This document shows positions 42,791 through 53,376 of a stretch of DNA of 64,000 nt, piece by piece. Origin of the DNA: Gerris lacustris (Eukaryota; Arthropoda; Insecta; Hemiptera; Gerridae); the NCBI GenBank assembly GCA_951217055.1, contig OX578276.1, positions 35,922,205 through 35,986,204 of the forward strand, in the 5' to 3' direction. The notes beneath the pieces were generated by a model, which had not been told where the DNA came from, made no database searches, and saw only the letters and a list, made by a program, of their open reading frames with translations. Each line of letters opens with the position of its first letter. Position 1 is the first letter of the stretch. The position numbers and the translations under genes are program-made.

Positions 42791-43359
42791 ATAGAGAAAG
42801 TACTTGATTTTGTTAATAGATTGTACCATTAATTCTTGTGACCACAACGCTGCATGTAAGTTTTTGGGAATTTTATATGTCTTAGAACATACTATATTTA
42901 TAAAATGTGATATAATACTAATTGTTATTTAACGGATTGTTTGTTTCAATTTTAGAAATAAAAGACTGAAGATGGCTCTAAGAAGAGTTGAAACGTTTCT
43001 TTAAAAAATGAATTAAGTTCGTTTTTATTTTTCACCTTTAAAAAATCCATCAATATAGTTATCCAGTAACTAAATTTTTGTCAACTGGGGATTTCTCCTT
43101 GTCCTGGTCTGTTGGGTACTCTGTTTTTTAGTTTACATATTAAAACCAATTATGTAAACCAATGTGCTATATTTCAACCCCTTTGGGTCATTTTCAAGCT
43201 TTATACAAATGTTTCATTAATTCCAAGCACTAATTAACTTAATCTCATTTCTAGTTAGCATTTTACACACAATTCACTTATTTATTTTAAAATTTCATCT
43301 AAAGTTCTCGTAAGAATCTGATCCTGAGTGATAATATCTAAACTAAATGAAATAGCCAA
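42791..43359. other. non-coding repeat remains
   Basis: Contains CTGAAGATGGCTCTAAGAAG followed by GAGTTGAAACGTTTC, and TATTTCAACCCCTTTGGGTC then ATTTTCAAGC, strings of a kind often seen in 3' regions of arthropod retroelements including Penelope-like ones. A similar string (GGAACGTTTCGGCCTAGCC) occurs near 51030. No coding motif supports a class. Confidence 0.35.
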
Positions 43360-44249
43360 TAAATTAGAAAATAAGACAAATAAATCAAGAAATAAAGAAC
43401 TTATAAGAGACAAGAGCACTACACGTTCCGAGGAGTCAAAGCCTATAGTGTTCTAAATCAGGAAACAATCCCAGATATCCTTATGCTACAAGAAACACAT
43501 TTACCTGCTGACCAACCTCTAAAAGTACAAGGCTACGTAGTGTACCGAAAGGACTCTCCTCGAGGAACCAGGAAAGGAGGCCTGGCTATATTTGCCTCGA
43601 CCAAATTGCCGAGTCGTGAAATTAATGTCCAAAGTAATTTGCAGGTACAAGCTATTTGGGTAGGTAAAATAAGTCCTTTTGCAGCCTGCAACATACATTT
43701 AGACAGTAATGATGACGTTACATTCACTGGCCTCGATAATATTATGCTGCAATTACCGGGCTCTAAAGTATTCTACAAAAACTGATTCAAGAGGAGACAC
43801 AATATAATCGCTTATCGCCCATAGCAACGTGTGCCTCCATAACAACGGGGAGTTTACTTATTTGGATTCAAGAACAGGAAAGCAGGACACCTTAGTCTTA
43901 GTCTTAAGTTCTCCGTCGCTGGCGAGATTGATAGATTTATCTGTATCATTCCACCTCTACGGAAGCGACCATTACCCGCTTTTTATAACCCTGAACTTTG
44001 AAAGCTTGGAGACGCCGTCCGGTAAATACCTGGTCCTTCAAAAATGCGGACTAGGACACCTATAAAAACCATCTTATCCACACCGCACTCTATCAATCTA
44101 GCAGCGAAGAAGACGCGGAAGAGTTGATTTCCTAACAAGACAAAACAAGACTTGATTTCCTAACAAACGCCATCTTGTCTGCAGCTCTAGTTTTAATTTC
44201 AACAACAAAGTTAAAAGTACCCTGGTGTAGTCCGGTAGCCGAGCCATGC
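43360..44249 (+). pseudogene. Jockey-type LINE ORF2: endonuclease part
   Basis: AP-type endonuclease motifs in order: PDILMLQETHLPA near 43470, KGGLAIFAS near 43575, AACNIHLDSNDD near 43685, then after a frameshift FTYLDSRTGKQDTLVLVLSS near 43850 and YGSDHYPLF near 43965. Interrupted at 44250 by a long-TIR element and continued at 46065. Several frameshifts. Confidence 0.8.
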
Positions 44250-44564
44250 GACCTTGAAATAGGGTACAACTAATATTTTATGATTGATTCTAGTACTATT
44301 TGATATACTGAACCATAATATGTGGGGTGCCAGAATAGCACCCTTGGGCAACTTTAAATATTGAAGGTCAAAGTTCACGGGGTCAAAAAACCTGAACGCA
44401 TTTTATTGCGAATGAAAGGGATTCGGCTGACCATAATTAAATATTTGTAGTTTAATAAATGTTTATTATGTGAATACTATGTAATATAACGGTATACTAT
44501 AGTTTTTTAACAAAAAATATGTTTTGAAACGGGTAAAATCTATATTTAAAATTATATCTCACAG

Positions 44565-45199
44565 GCTGTGATGCCACTTTACAATTTTTTGGAATTGGAA
44601 AGTTTACAGCTGTAAAAGTTCTCAGGGCTGGTATTGAAGTTAAGCATTTAGGATGTGTCTAATCTTCAATGCAACAGTGTATAACTGAGTGCACAAGCTT
44701 CATTGCCCATTGCTACGGCTACAAGAAGGAAGTTCACAACATGCCAGATGTTCGATACAAAGTGAGGTTATCTAAGAAAATTCCTCCTAATTTTAAGAAC
44801 CTCCCTCCGACAACAGAGGCATTTGAACTCCATATCAAACGATGCCATTTGGAAGCTTGCACTTGGAACGCAGCAGTATCTTCGTTCCCTCCACCTTTAA
44901 ATCCAACTGATTATGGATGGGCAAAGAATGAAGCAACACACTCTTTGGTACCCATTTAACTTCCAAGTAGCAAAGGATTGGCACTACCAGAATTGCCGAA
45001 AAGTTAAAGATGTAGCTGTTCAAGTGAGAAGCCATGTTCAACAGCAAGGTGCAGTTGTGCACCATGTAGGTCTACTTGTAAAGAATATTGCGCGTGCGAA
45101 GGTGGCGACTTGTGTGGCAATTTGAAGACTCAAGACGCTCAATTTGATGACAGTGACAGTGAAATGTCCACTTCTGATTTTGAATATCCTATAATCTGA
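44565..45199 (+). pseudogene. FEN/XPG-like (PIN-type) nuclease C-terminal region, element A
   Basis: A splice-acceptor-like TATCTCACAG precedes the frame at 44565. It opens GCDATLQFFGIGKFTAVKVL, which parallels the FEN-1/XPG segment G-[CS]-D-Y...GIGxxxAVxLI: an active-site Asp region followed by the helix-hairpin-helix. A stop at 44659-44661 and a frameshift near 44960 break the frame. Later come a YGYKK block, LPPTTEAFELHIKRC, a PTDYGW motif, a Cys-rich segment (45020-45125) and an acidic tail ending at a stop at 45197-45199. This C-terminal layout recalls a repetitive protein family in insect genomes. Nuclease activity is inferred from motif pattern only. The N-terminal half is absent. Confidence 0.6.
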
Positions 45200-45286
45200 T
45201 ATGCATTCTGATTTTATCCTTGTAAAATATTCTGTAATTTATAATTAAAGTTAAAGAAAAATACACACTTATTATTTATTAATTAC

Positions 45287-45770
45287 TAGCTGGATACCCG
45301 TGCTTCGCTACGGAGTGTTATTTTAATTTGAAAAGTTTATAACCTACCATCAAGAAACATTTGAATTATTTTACTATGCGAGAATATCTAGATTCTTTCC
45401 CTCCCACTTATTTCTATACCCCCTCCTCTTTGATAAGATAATTTGCAAATATCCAAAATTTACCCCCTCCTAATTCAAAATATGACCATAACAATAAAAC
45501 TGTAGATAACAATAATTACTGTACTCTTAAAGAGCTTTTCAACGATATGCATCATGAAGGGTATTCATTACTTTTACCCCGTATTCATTAGTTGTACCCC
45601 GTACCCCTATGTACCAAAATTTAAATTTCGAAAATTCATGTAGACAGTGATTTCCCCTTGCTTTGAAGGTCAAGTGTTCAAATTTTCATCGAGATCGGAC
45701 TAAAACTGTAGATATGTATAAAGGACATACACACACATATACACACCTACGTTGACTTTTATATATATAG
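45287..45770. repeat. TACCCGTGCTTCGCTACGG repeat nested in element A
   Basis: Starts ACTAGCTGGATACCCGTGC and ends TTTTATATATATAG. Contains one copy of the roughly 330-bp unit (ATGACCATAACAATAAAACT ... GATCGGACTAAAACTG) that is present three times at 57360-58315. Non-coding. Confidence 0.7.
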
Positions 45771-46064
45771 ATTTTACCCGTTTCAAAACATATTTTTTGT
45801 TGAAAAACTATAGTATACCGTTATATTACATAGTATTCACATAATAAACATTTATTAAACTACAAATATTTAATTTTGGTCAGCCGAATCCCTTTCATTC
45901 GCAATAAAATGCGTGAGTTCTGGTTTTTTGACCCCGTGAACTTTGACCTTCAATATTTAAAGTTGCCCAAGGGTGCTATTCTGGCACCCCACATATTATT
46001 GTTCAGTATATCAAATAGTACTAGAATCAATCATAAAATATTAGTTGTACCCTATTTCAAGGTC

Positions 46065-46830
46065 CCAAGCCTGTTTTCTCATTTGGCGACCGGACAGTGG
46101 AACAAAGAGTGTAGATTAGCTTTGAGAGATAGGAGAAGGGCGCTATGGCGTTTTAAAGCCAATTCCATCTCTGATAATTTAAAAACTTATCGACAAGCTC
46201 GGGAATAATGTGAATATGTATTCTTACAAGCGAAAAAGGAATCGTGGAGAAACTATATTTCAACAAGTCTCTAGGGAACTGAAACCAGTGAAGTGTGGAG
46301 AAAAGTGAAAATCCTTTCAGGCAAAAGAAAAACATCGGCCGCCCCTATAATCAATGATGGGTCTCGCACTGTTACAGAACCACAACAAGTATCTGAGTTG
46401 CTGGCACGGCACTTTGCTGCAGTCAGTTCTTCTGATATATACTCCCCGAATTTTAAAAAACTAAGCAACTCGTTGAAAAAGAGGTTTTAGACTAAAATTC
46501 AGACAATTTTGAAGAATAAAACAAGCCTATTAGCCCATGGGAGCTTGATACAGCCATAAAAACTCTAATGAAAAGTGCACCCGGTCCAGACAAAATCGTC
46601 AATGACATGATAGAAAAAACCTCCCTCTTTCATTTAAACACTATATCTTACGACTGTTTGAACTTTACTTTGGTCTACTAGCTATCCGGAGAGATGGCGC
46701 ATAGCGACAATAGTACGAATACCTAAACCAGGCAAAGACCCTGCTCTTACCTCATCATACAGACAATGCCATGACAAATACACTCGGCAAACTGTGCTCA
46801 GCTGTACACTGTTCTTACTGGCAGTGAATG
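46065..46830 (+). pseudogene. Jockey-type LINE ORF2: RT N-terminal part
   Basis: Continuation of the ORF2 split by element A: LALRDRRRALWRFKANSISD near 46110, TSEVWRKVKILSGKRK near 46285, then after stops SAPGPDKIVNDMIEK near 46575 and a finger motif IPKPGKDPAL near 46720. It stops before the YADD region at about 46830. Frameshifts at about 46205, 46275 and 46490. Confidence 0.75.
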
Positions 46831-46849
46831 ACGCTGAGGAGGCGATTCC

Positions 46850-48493
46850 AATCTTTGGAATGTAGCCGGGGCATTGCGCAATCCGAAAGTCAAATTTAAA
46901 TTCGAAAAGGTCGAAAGGGGTTATAATCGCGGTTTATCTTTTGTGAACATAGGAATTTGGTAATATGATTTAAGTAAATCAATTTTGGAATAGATTTGTG
47001 TACTTTTAAGAATGTAATGAAAGTCTTTATCACAAGAGGTAATAGGTATCTGTCAGGTATTTTGCAATTGTTTACTCGCCTGTAGTCTCCACATGGTCTC
47101 CAAGTTTCTTCTTCTTCATTTTTTTAACCATATGTAGAGCACTAGCCCATTGTGATTTGGATGGCTGTATAATAACGTTGTCGAGCATAAATTGAAATTC
47201 TTCTTTTGCTATTGCTAGTTATTGAGCATCTAATTGTCTTGGTCTTGAATAAACAGGATCACCGATTGTTTCGGTAGAATGAGTAATGTCATGTTTTTTA
47301 TGAGTAGGTAGTAAGTTCGGTTTGGTTAGTTCTGGAAATTGTTGTAGTAAGTCATTAAACTGGGAAGTTTTGTTAGTAGTGCTGAGTACTTAATTTTCTT
47401 CGATGGTTGTGATGTCACCCTAGATTTGGAGTCCGTATGTGGGTATTTGTGTATTGTTAGCTGCGTATGATTTAAATGAACTTTCTATGAGTTTATCAGT
47501 TTTTGATGCTGGAATAATAGAAACGTCGGCTCCACAGTCAAAAAGAAATCGTAAACCAGTTTTTTTGTCAAAAACAAATAATCGTGATTTACGGTCATTT
47601 AATATTTCGGCAGCAGCATGTGCCGTTAGATCTACTGCTGGTTTAAGTTTTCCTGGGATGTCCATTTACAAGGTTTTCTACATTTTTCTTGTTTACAATA
47701 TTTACCAAAATGGTAGTGAAAATTACAGTATTTACCTTGTGGGTTATATCTCGATCGGGATTTATTACGGTTGGATTTAGAGTTATAATTTCGACTGTGT
47801 GAACGGGATCTTGATTTGCGATTATTTGTATGAAGTAAGGCTATTTGATTCTCAAATTGATTTATTTTTATTGTCATGTCTTGTATAGTATTAGTGTTAC
47901 TAGAGCTTGGAGTAGTTGATAAACAGAATATATGTCAGTTCGTGATTCAATAATTTTATCAGCCATAGCCGCAATTTTATCTAAATTTTCTTCACTGATT
48001 ATTAAAATATTTTTTATTGTATCTGGTAATTTATCTAACCAAGAAAGATAATTATAAGGCTTAAGGTAATTTAAGAACCAAGTGTTCTTAAAACAAGATT
48101 AGATATTTGTGTACCTGCTAGTGTTTGCATCTTGAGTAAGAGTTGGTGAGGTCACTTGGAGTGACTTGGTTTCAAATCACCTAATTCCAAGCCAGTTAGA
48201 AGTTTTTTAACTTTCTTTTCTTCACTCTCTTTATAAATATTAAAAAATCTAGTTTTAGTGTCTTGGTATTTATGGTTGTTGTTAGGATCTGTAACTATGT
48301 CCCAAATATTTTCGATAAATTTTGGTTGTAATTGAGATATTGAATAATTAAATTTTGTTTCATCGGCTGTAATTTTGTTTATATTAAATTGAGCTTCAAT
48401 TTAGTAGAATCATATTTCTGGTTTATCGGACCAAAAGGGTGGAATTTTGATGCTTACTTTATCGATTTGATTTTGATTGGATCGTGTGGTCAT
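46850..48493 (-). pseudogene. Ty3/gypsy gag, protease and start of RT, broken
   Basis: Read leftward. Gag ATG at 48493-48491 (MTTRSNQNQIDKVSIKIPP). A gag body with several stops follows, then a basic Arg/Ser/Asn-rich segment and the Cys-His block YCNFHYHFGKYCKQEKCRKPC (residue run shortened to its core here: C-x2-H-x3-FG...C...C) near 47690. The protease lies near 47545 as FLFDCGADVSIIPAS, where the usual Thr/Ser of DTGA is Cys. The RT start has ITHSTETIGDPVYSRPRQL near 47250 and FMLDNVIIQPSKSQWASAL near 47150. It is truncated at about 46850. RT active site, RNase H and integrase are absent. Confidence 0.8.
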
Positions 48494-48711
48494 GTTTAAA
48501 ATACAATTGTCTTATTGTTTGATTCGAGTTGTCTTTGTTGTTAATTGTCCTTGTATCAGATTGACTTAAGTCGGCTTGTCAGTTTATGTCGGCTTACTTC
48601 GGCTTGCTTTGTAGATTATCGTCAGTTCAGGTTGGCTTGCTTCGTAGGTTCACGTCGGATTAAGTCGGGTTTCTTCGTAGTCGGTTTGCGTCGTAGTCAA
48701 GTTGCTTCGTA
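48494..48711 (-). repeat. gypsy leader with iterated GTCGG/CTTCGTAG motifs
   Basis: The plus strand shows at least seven degenerate copies of TCGGYTTGCTTCGTAG-like words spaced 15-25 bases, between the gag ATG and the primer site. It could be a packaging or regulatory leader of the element; the role is unknown. Confidence 0.5.
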
Positions 48712-48724
48712 GTCGGGGTCACCA
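48712..48724 (-). other. gypsy primer-binding site, tRNA-Trp
   Basis: The minus strand reads TGGTGACCCCGAC, complementary to the 3' end of insect tRNA-Trp plus CCA. Three bases separate it from the LTR. Confidence 0.65.
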
Positions 48725-48727
48725 GTT

Positions 48728-48913
48728 TGTAGGTACTATACACTTATTAATATTTTATAAATTTAATATTTTTTGTAATATTTTTTTTATTATTTTTTTT
48801 ATTTCTCTTCAAAATTAGACTCTTGAATGTCTATTTTATTTAAAACAGCATTTTTTAATTGTAATTTTTAAAATATATATACATGTCAATTATGACGACT
48901 AAATGTCCCTACA
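48728..48913 (-). mobile_element. gypsy 5' LTR
   Basis: On the minus strand it begins TGTAGGGACATTTAG and ends GTATAGTACCTACA, with inverted TGTAGG/CCTACA termini. 186 bp. An AATAAA signal lies inside. No partner LTR in the window. Confidence 0.72.
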
Positions 48914-49064
48914 CACCATGCCCTCCTATACCTTCAAGTCAAACCTTCCTCAGTTGAGTACCACATTTTGAACAATTCACATACTTTCTTTCTGTCTATT
49001 TTTTTTTACCTTAAAATTACCCCTGGGTCTGTGAGACCCTACCCGTCTACTCATGTAAGTATTT

Positions 49065-49366
49065 TTTTAGGGTCCGTAGGCAAAACCAAGGACCCTTATA
49101 TTTTCCTGCGTGTGTCTCTCCGTCGGTCCTCTCGCGTGCTCTCACGGCTACACCTTTCGACCACTTTGAAATTTGGCATGTATGTGTCTTGTACCTACCC
49201 ACATATTTTAAAAATATAGCGACTTCGAAAAAATATAGCGAATGGTTCAAAGTAAGCTTTTTAGCATTTTAAAAAAACACTGTTTATACACTTTACAGTT
49301 AAACACTATATAGTGTGGCCTACGGACCGTCGCTGTGTGCTGACTAGCACACACTTGACCTGTTCA
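49065..49366. repeat. GGTCCGTAGGC repeat, second copy
   Basis: From TTTTTTAGGGTCCGTAGGCA, through TTGAAATTTGGCATGTATGT, to GCACACACTTGACCTG. It is the inverted counterpart of 29877-30367 plus 37770-37818. Its left and right ends show both copies share the same limits. Known in form from many insect genomes; non-coding. Confidence 0.7.
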
Positions 49367-49540
49367 TTTATAACTAGTAACAAGATTTTATTATATATAT
49401 TCGTTAATAGCTCTTTAGGTTTTAATTTTATTTATTTGAATTTCTTTATTAAATATTAATTTCAGGTATTGTACAAATTATTTATAATGACTGATTATTA
49501 TTTAATTCGATTTTTGATCGTAAATTTAGTATTTAACTTT

Positions 49541-49730
49541 TTGTAAAGGGAGAAAAAATATTACAATTACTATCCTGGCAGAAATGTTATTAGAATATCG
49601 GGCTGTGCCTTCCAAACCTCAAGAGCCTAATAAAAGGGGGAGATGTTCATATTGCACTGACAGCAATGAACTTTTTAAAATTTCTTTAATTTCAAAATCT
49701 CTCCTCAAATCTCACTAGTGCTATTTAAAT
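49541..49730 (+). pseudogene. possible piggyBac transposase C-terminal fragment
   Basis: A frame at 49582 reads YRAVPSKPQEPNKRGRCSYC. A basic run followed by RCxxC resembles the start of the piggyBac Cys-rich tail, but the remaining Cys pairs are missing. Weak. Confidence 0.3.
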
Positions 49731-49734
49731 TAAG

Positions 49735-49739
<5 letters not shown>

Positions 49740-49811
<72 letters not shown>
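49740..49811. repeat. (TA)n microsatellite
   Basis: About 35 TA units. Confidence 0.95.
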
Positions 49812-49815
<4 letters not shown>

Positions 49816-51989
49816 CATTCGTTCTATTTTCTGAAAACCTCAGAGACTTTTTCCCAAGTAATGTGGCACGTGATTTTATTTCTTTTTTATGGTTTGTTTG
49901 GGGTTGCATATAATTTAAAAGGCTTAAGAATCACCTAAAAGTTCAGATCCACCTTCAGTAGACACGATTAAAATAATTGTATAGATGAAAATGTTGTTAA
50001 ACAAAAAACATGGTAATTAGATAAATAAAACATCCGGCCCAAAGGACCAAAATATACAGGAAAGAGGAGCGCAACGAATATTGCTCATGTCTATCACAAC
50101 TAACTGTAGAGAAAACAATAATTATGTGGAAAATATTGAAACTGATAAAGAAAATGAAGGAAAAGGGAAAGTAAACAATCAAAAAGATTTATTTTTTACA
50201 CAAGTATAATGAAGAAAAATATTTTATGAATAAGATTACTTACTATTATTGTAATAAGGTGATACAAAGATTAAATGATAAGTGAATAATAATTATTGTA
50301 TACAAGATTAATTATAAAGAATAATGATAGGAGACTTCTCACCTCGAATGATGGTAAAAAAATAATTAATTTAAACAAAATAAGCTATATAGTCAAAGAA
50401 AGGTGGTGAAAATGATAGTTATAATATTAATTATTAATTTGCGCAAGGAATAGATTAAAATAATAAATAAAAATTATAAGTTATAATTTGATATTTATAA
50501 TAAGAATTTGGCACCAGAAAACAATGAACTAACAAAATGGTCAATAATAAAACAGAAGTTAATATTAATAGTTCTTGATATGATAATATAAAATTATTAA
50601 TAAATTTATTGATATGATAAATTAATAAAATGTAAGCAGAAAATAATTAGTCAGTACTAACGAGTTAAGAAAGAAAGATATATTTAGATCGAACTTCCTG
50701 GTATAGAGGTTGAAACAACACTGAATTAAAGTTAAATAGAGTTGTGGGTAAATGTATCTAGTTAGATAATTTGTTTAATAATTTAAAGCTGATTTCTTGG
50801 GTTCCAATAATAATAGAGTAAGATGTTTGTCGAAATTAGACAGGGTGTAGAGAGATACAAGATAATTAGATTATAGAGAGTAGATTTATTAGAGAGTCAC
50901 ATCCAGTTTAAACTATTCCTTGATATGTAAGTTGGCTGTAGGGCGTAGGGGTACCCTTTATTCGCTTAATCTTAAAACTGTGGATCCTTTCAGGGTGGTA
51001 AGAATAGACTAAAACAAGATTTTATTTCGGGAACGTTTCGGCCTAGCCGGCCATTTTTAAGCCTAAAAAACAATTTTTTTTTTGTTTTAACTGCAATATA
51101 TTGATGTCGAAGAAGATTCATAAAGTAAGGACTAGATTATTAATAATTCGTACCTTGCAGTTTACACTTGAGTAAGTGATGTCACAAACAAAAAGAGAGA
51201 AAGAAAGATTGTACATAGGAACTGTAAGGTTCCACTGTCTAATAAATTCCATCGAATCTTCAAAAATATCACAAACATGCTTGGTAACAATTGAATAAAA
51301 TTAAAATAACAAAAGGTAACAGTATTTAAAACATTATTTGAATCACAGATACATTATAAAAACTTGGGAAAAGTGATACTAGATATCTCTTATCATTCCT
51401 CTTATCACTAGGTAAGTTTACGATGGTAACAAAATAACAATCACAATATACTTGAAGTGAGTTAAGAATAGGATTTAGATATAATACTTGAACAGAGATT
51501 AGATTTAATTTTAATTCGTGAAAAAATATATAAAGGTAACAATAGTCCAAACTGTAATCAGGGAGGCATTTCCAGTTGTCCTCGGCGGGAATTTTGATTC
51601 GAATAATCATAGTACATTCCACTGTAGAATTTGTTTAGAGACCGTGAATCTGTTTTATTATTAACTGTCTTGTCGGATGTAATTTCCATTGTATAACTAC
51701 GATAACTTGCAACACATTATTCAAAAAGATGTAACGCACTATTCTAGAACTATTTATGTTGTTACAATTAAATAAGAACAATAGTCTATCACATAGTGTG
51801 GTACATAGCTTCCTCACGTCCTACATCGGGTACATTAATGACTTTACAATCTATTATTGTCAAATTTATATAATTCACCGCCTGCTTTTCAAGTATTTCA
51901 AAATTTTGCTTTCAAAGGTAACAGAAGCTATGTGATCGTTTTGAAGAACGAAACTTTTTTGTCTTGATTTGAAAACTTCCTAGACAGAA
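49812..51989. other. 2.2 kb of AT-rich DNA without recognised gene
   Basis: All frames are short and compositionally random. A GGAACGTTTCGGCCTAGCC string near 51030 resembles retroelement 3' regions. No paired repeats were noticed. Confidence 0.45.
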
Positions 51990-53376
51990 ATCCATTTCAG
52001 ACATCAGGGAACATATTTGGTTCCAAGTCTGTCTGTCAGTTTGTCGCTCTGTTTGTCTGTCACTCAATTATTGAGTACCGAAATATCTTAGAAATTACTC
52101 GTCCGATTTTAATGAAATTTGGGAGTAAATTGGTAAGTCATAATTAGCCCACTGTTGGTCCCATATAAGTTTCAACCTTCTGCGCCTATTTGTTTCTCTT
52201 CCACAGCCGCACAAACGTACATTAATTTACACCTATATTTTCAAAAGAACACAACTGATTTTAATTTAATTTGGATGGATTGTCGAAAGTAGCCCGCAGA
52301 TCGTCCCACATTAATTTTAACAGTCAGCTCTCTTTAAATTTTGCTAAATTAATAATTTAATTCATGTAAAAAAATACGTGTGGTGTCGCGGGACAACCGG
52401 TAGGAACGAAGTTCCTACCGGTTGTCTTATATTTTTCATTTAATATAAATTATAAAATCACACTGCTAAGTACGTATACATTGCTAACTACTTATACATG
52501 GCGGAGTTAGAAAAGAGACAAAATTAAAAGTAAAGAACTGTTTGTACCTAGCAGAATTAAGGCAAATTTAAAAGAAAATCTTTTTTGTATCATTAAAGCA
52601 AGCGTCTTACTATAAATATATAATGAATATAAGAAAAAAGTTGATCATGATAAGTTTATTAAAGGATGTTGGATTGAAATAGGACTGTTTTCTACCTACC
52701 CGGCCTATTAATTTAAAATATTATAAAATATATCTTTTCCCTACTCTAAAGCTTCTGCTTGAATCCGGTTGAAATTTTACATGCCTGTTTCAATTGTACT
52801 TTAGACAATGTGTAAGAAGTTTTATTAAAATCGTTATACGTTAGAACGGAAGATATCGGTAAATACGTTGTTTTCTTTACTTTAATAAATTTAGCGATCT
52901 TTATCACTCCATAACAGTGTCGGTGTTCGTTTTACTAAAAAAATATTTAAAAAAGTTGTTTGTTTCATTAAATAGATGAAGTTAGAAGTTTTTCTTGGAT
53001 TAAGTACGCAGTAATATAATAATATACCCAATATATTGAAATAAGCGTCAGCACAAATCAATTTTACTTTTAACAACACCGTGATTATATTTTCTATATT
53101 TAAAAAACTGAGTGCCATTTTGACATATAACAAAAATAAACAAACAAAAGTCAAGGAACAGGCTTCCTTAATAACATTTTTCCCGTCTTTTTTAAGCTTA
53201 CGTTTACGCGAGCATTGCGCGTGAACGCTTGGGCTGATTTTTCGGATTCACTCCCGGGCTCCAGAATGTTCCATAAGGAACTTCGTTCCAAAAATCAAAA
53301 CAATTTTGACAGATTTAAATGACGGGAGAAAATTAAATAAATTTGACATTAGTTTGTAAATGCATAAAATCATTTA
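51990..53376. repeat. dispersed repeat matching 2930-3900, with AT-rich spacer and hairpin
   Basis: 52020-52330 contains CTGTCTGTCAGTTTGTCGC and GTCGAAAGTAGCCCGCAGAT blocks shared with 3 kb. 53180-53350 contains the GGAACTTCGTTCC and TTTGACAGATTTAAA blocks. 52440-53170 between them shows nothing recognisable. Confidence 0.5.
52392..52426. repeat. perfect 16-bp hairpin
   Basis: GACAACCGGTAGGAAC, loop GAA, GTTCCTACCGGTTGTC. It lies within the dispersed repeat; the GGAACGAAGTTCC core recurs as GGAACTTCGTTCC at 53277. Confidence 0.8.

Larger units (their letters stand above)
44250..46064 (+). mobile_element. long-TIR element A with nuclease-like gene, inserted in Jockey ORF2
   Basis: Inverted arms of about 300 bp (44250-44546 and 45763-46064; ends GACCTTGAAATAGGG and CCCTATTTCAAGGTC), nearly identical by eye. 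Inside are a nuclease-like coding segment (44565-45199) and, at 45287-45770, a dispersed repeat with the TACCCGTGCTTCGCTACGG block, also present at 57190. No clear target duplication. No DDE or other transposase frame inside, so mobilisation must have come from elsewhere or from a lost gene. The LINE frame resumes on the right side. Confidence 0.8.

Noticed and set aside
49997..50182. Hydrophobic small frames at 49997-50182, 51326-51622 and 52891-53154
   Set aside because: AT-rich DNA yields Phe/Ile/Leu/Tyr-rich frames by chance. No start context, splice sites or homology pattern.
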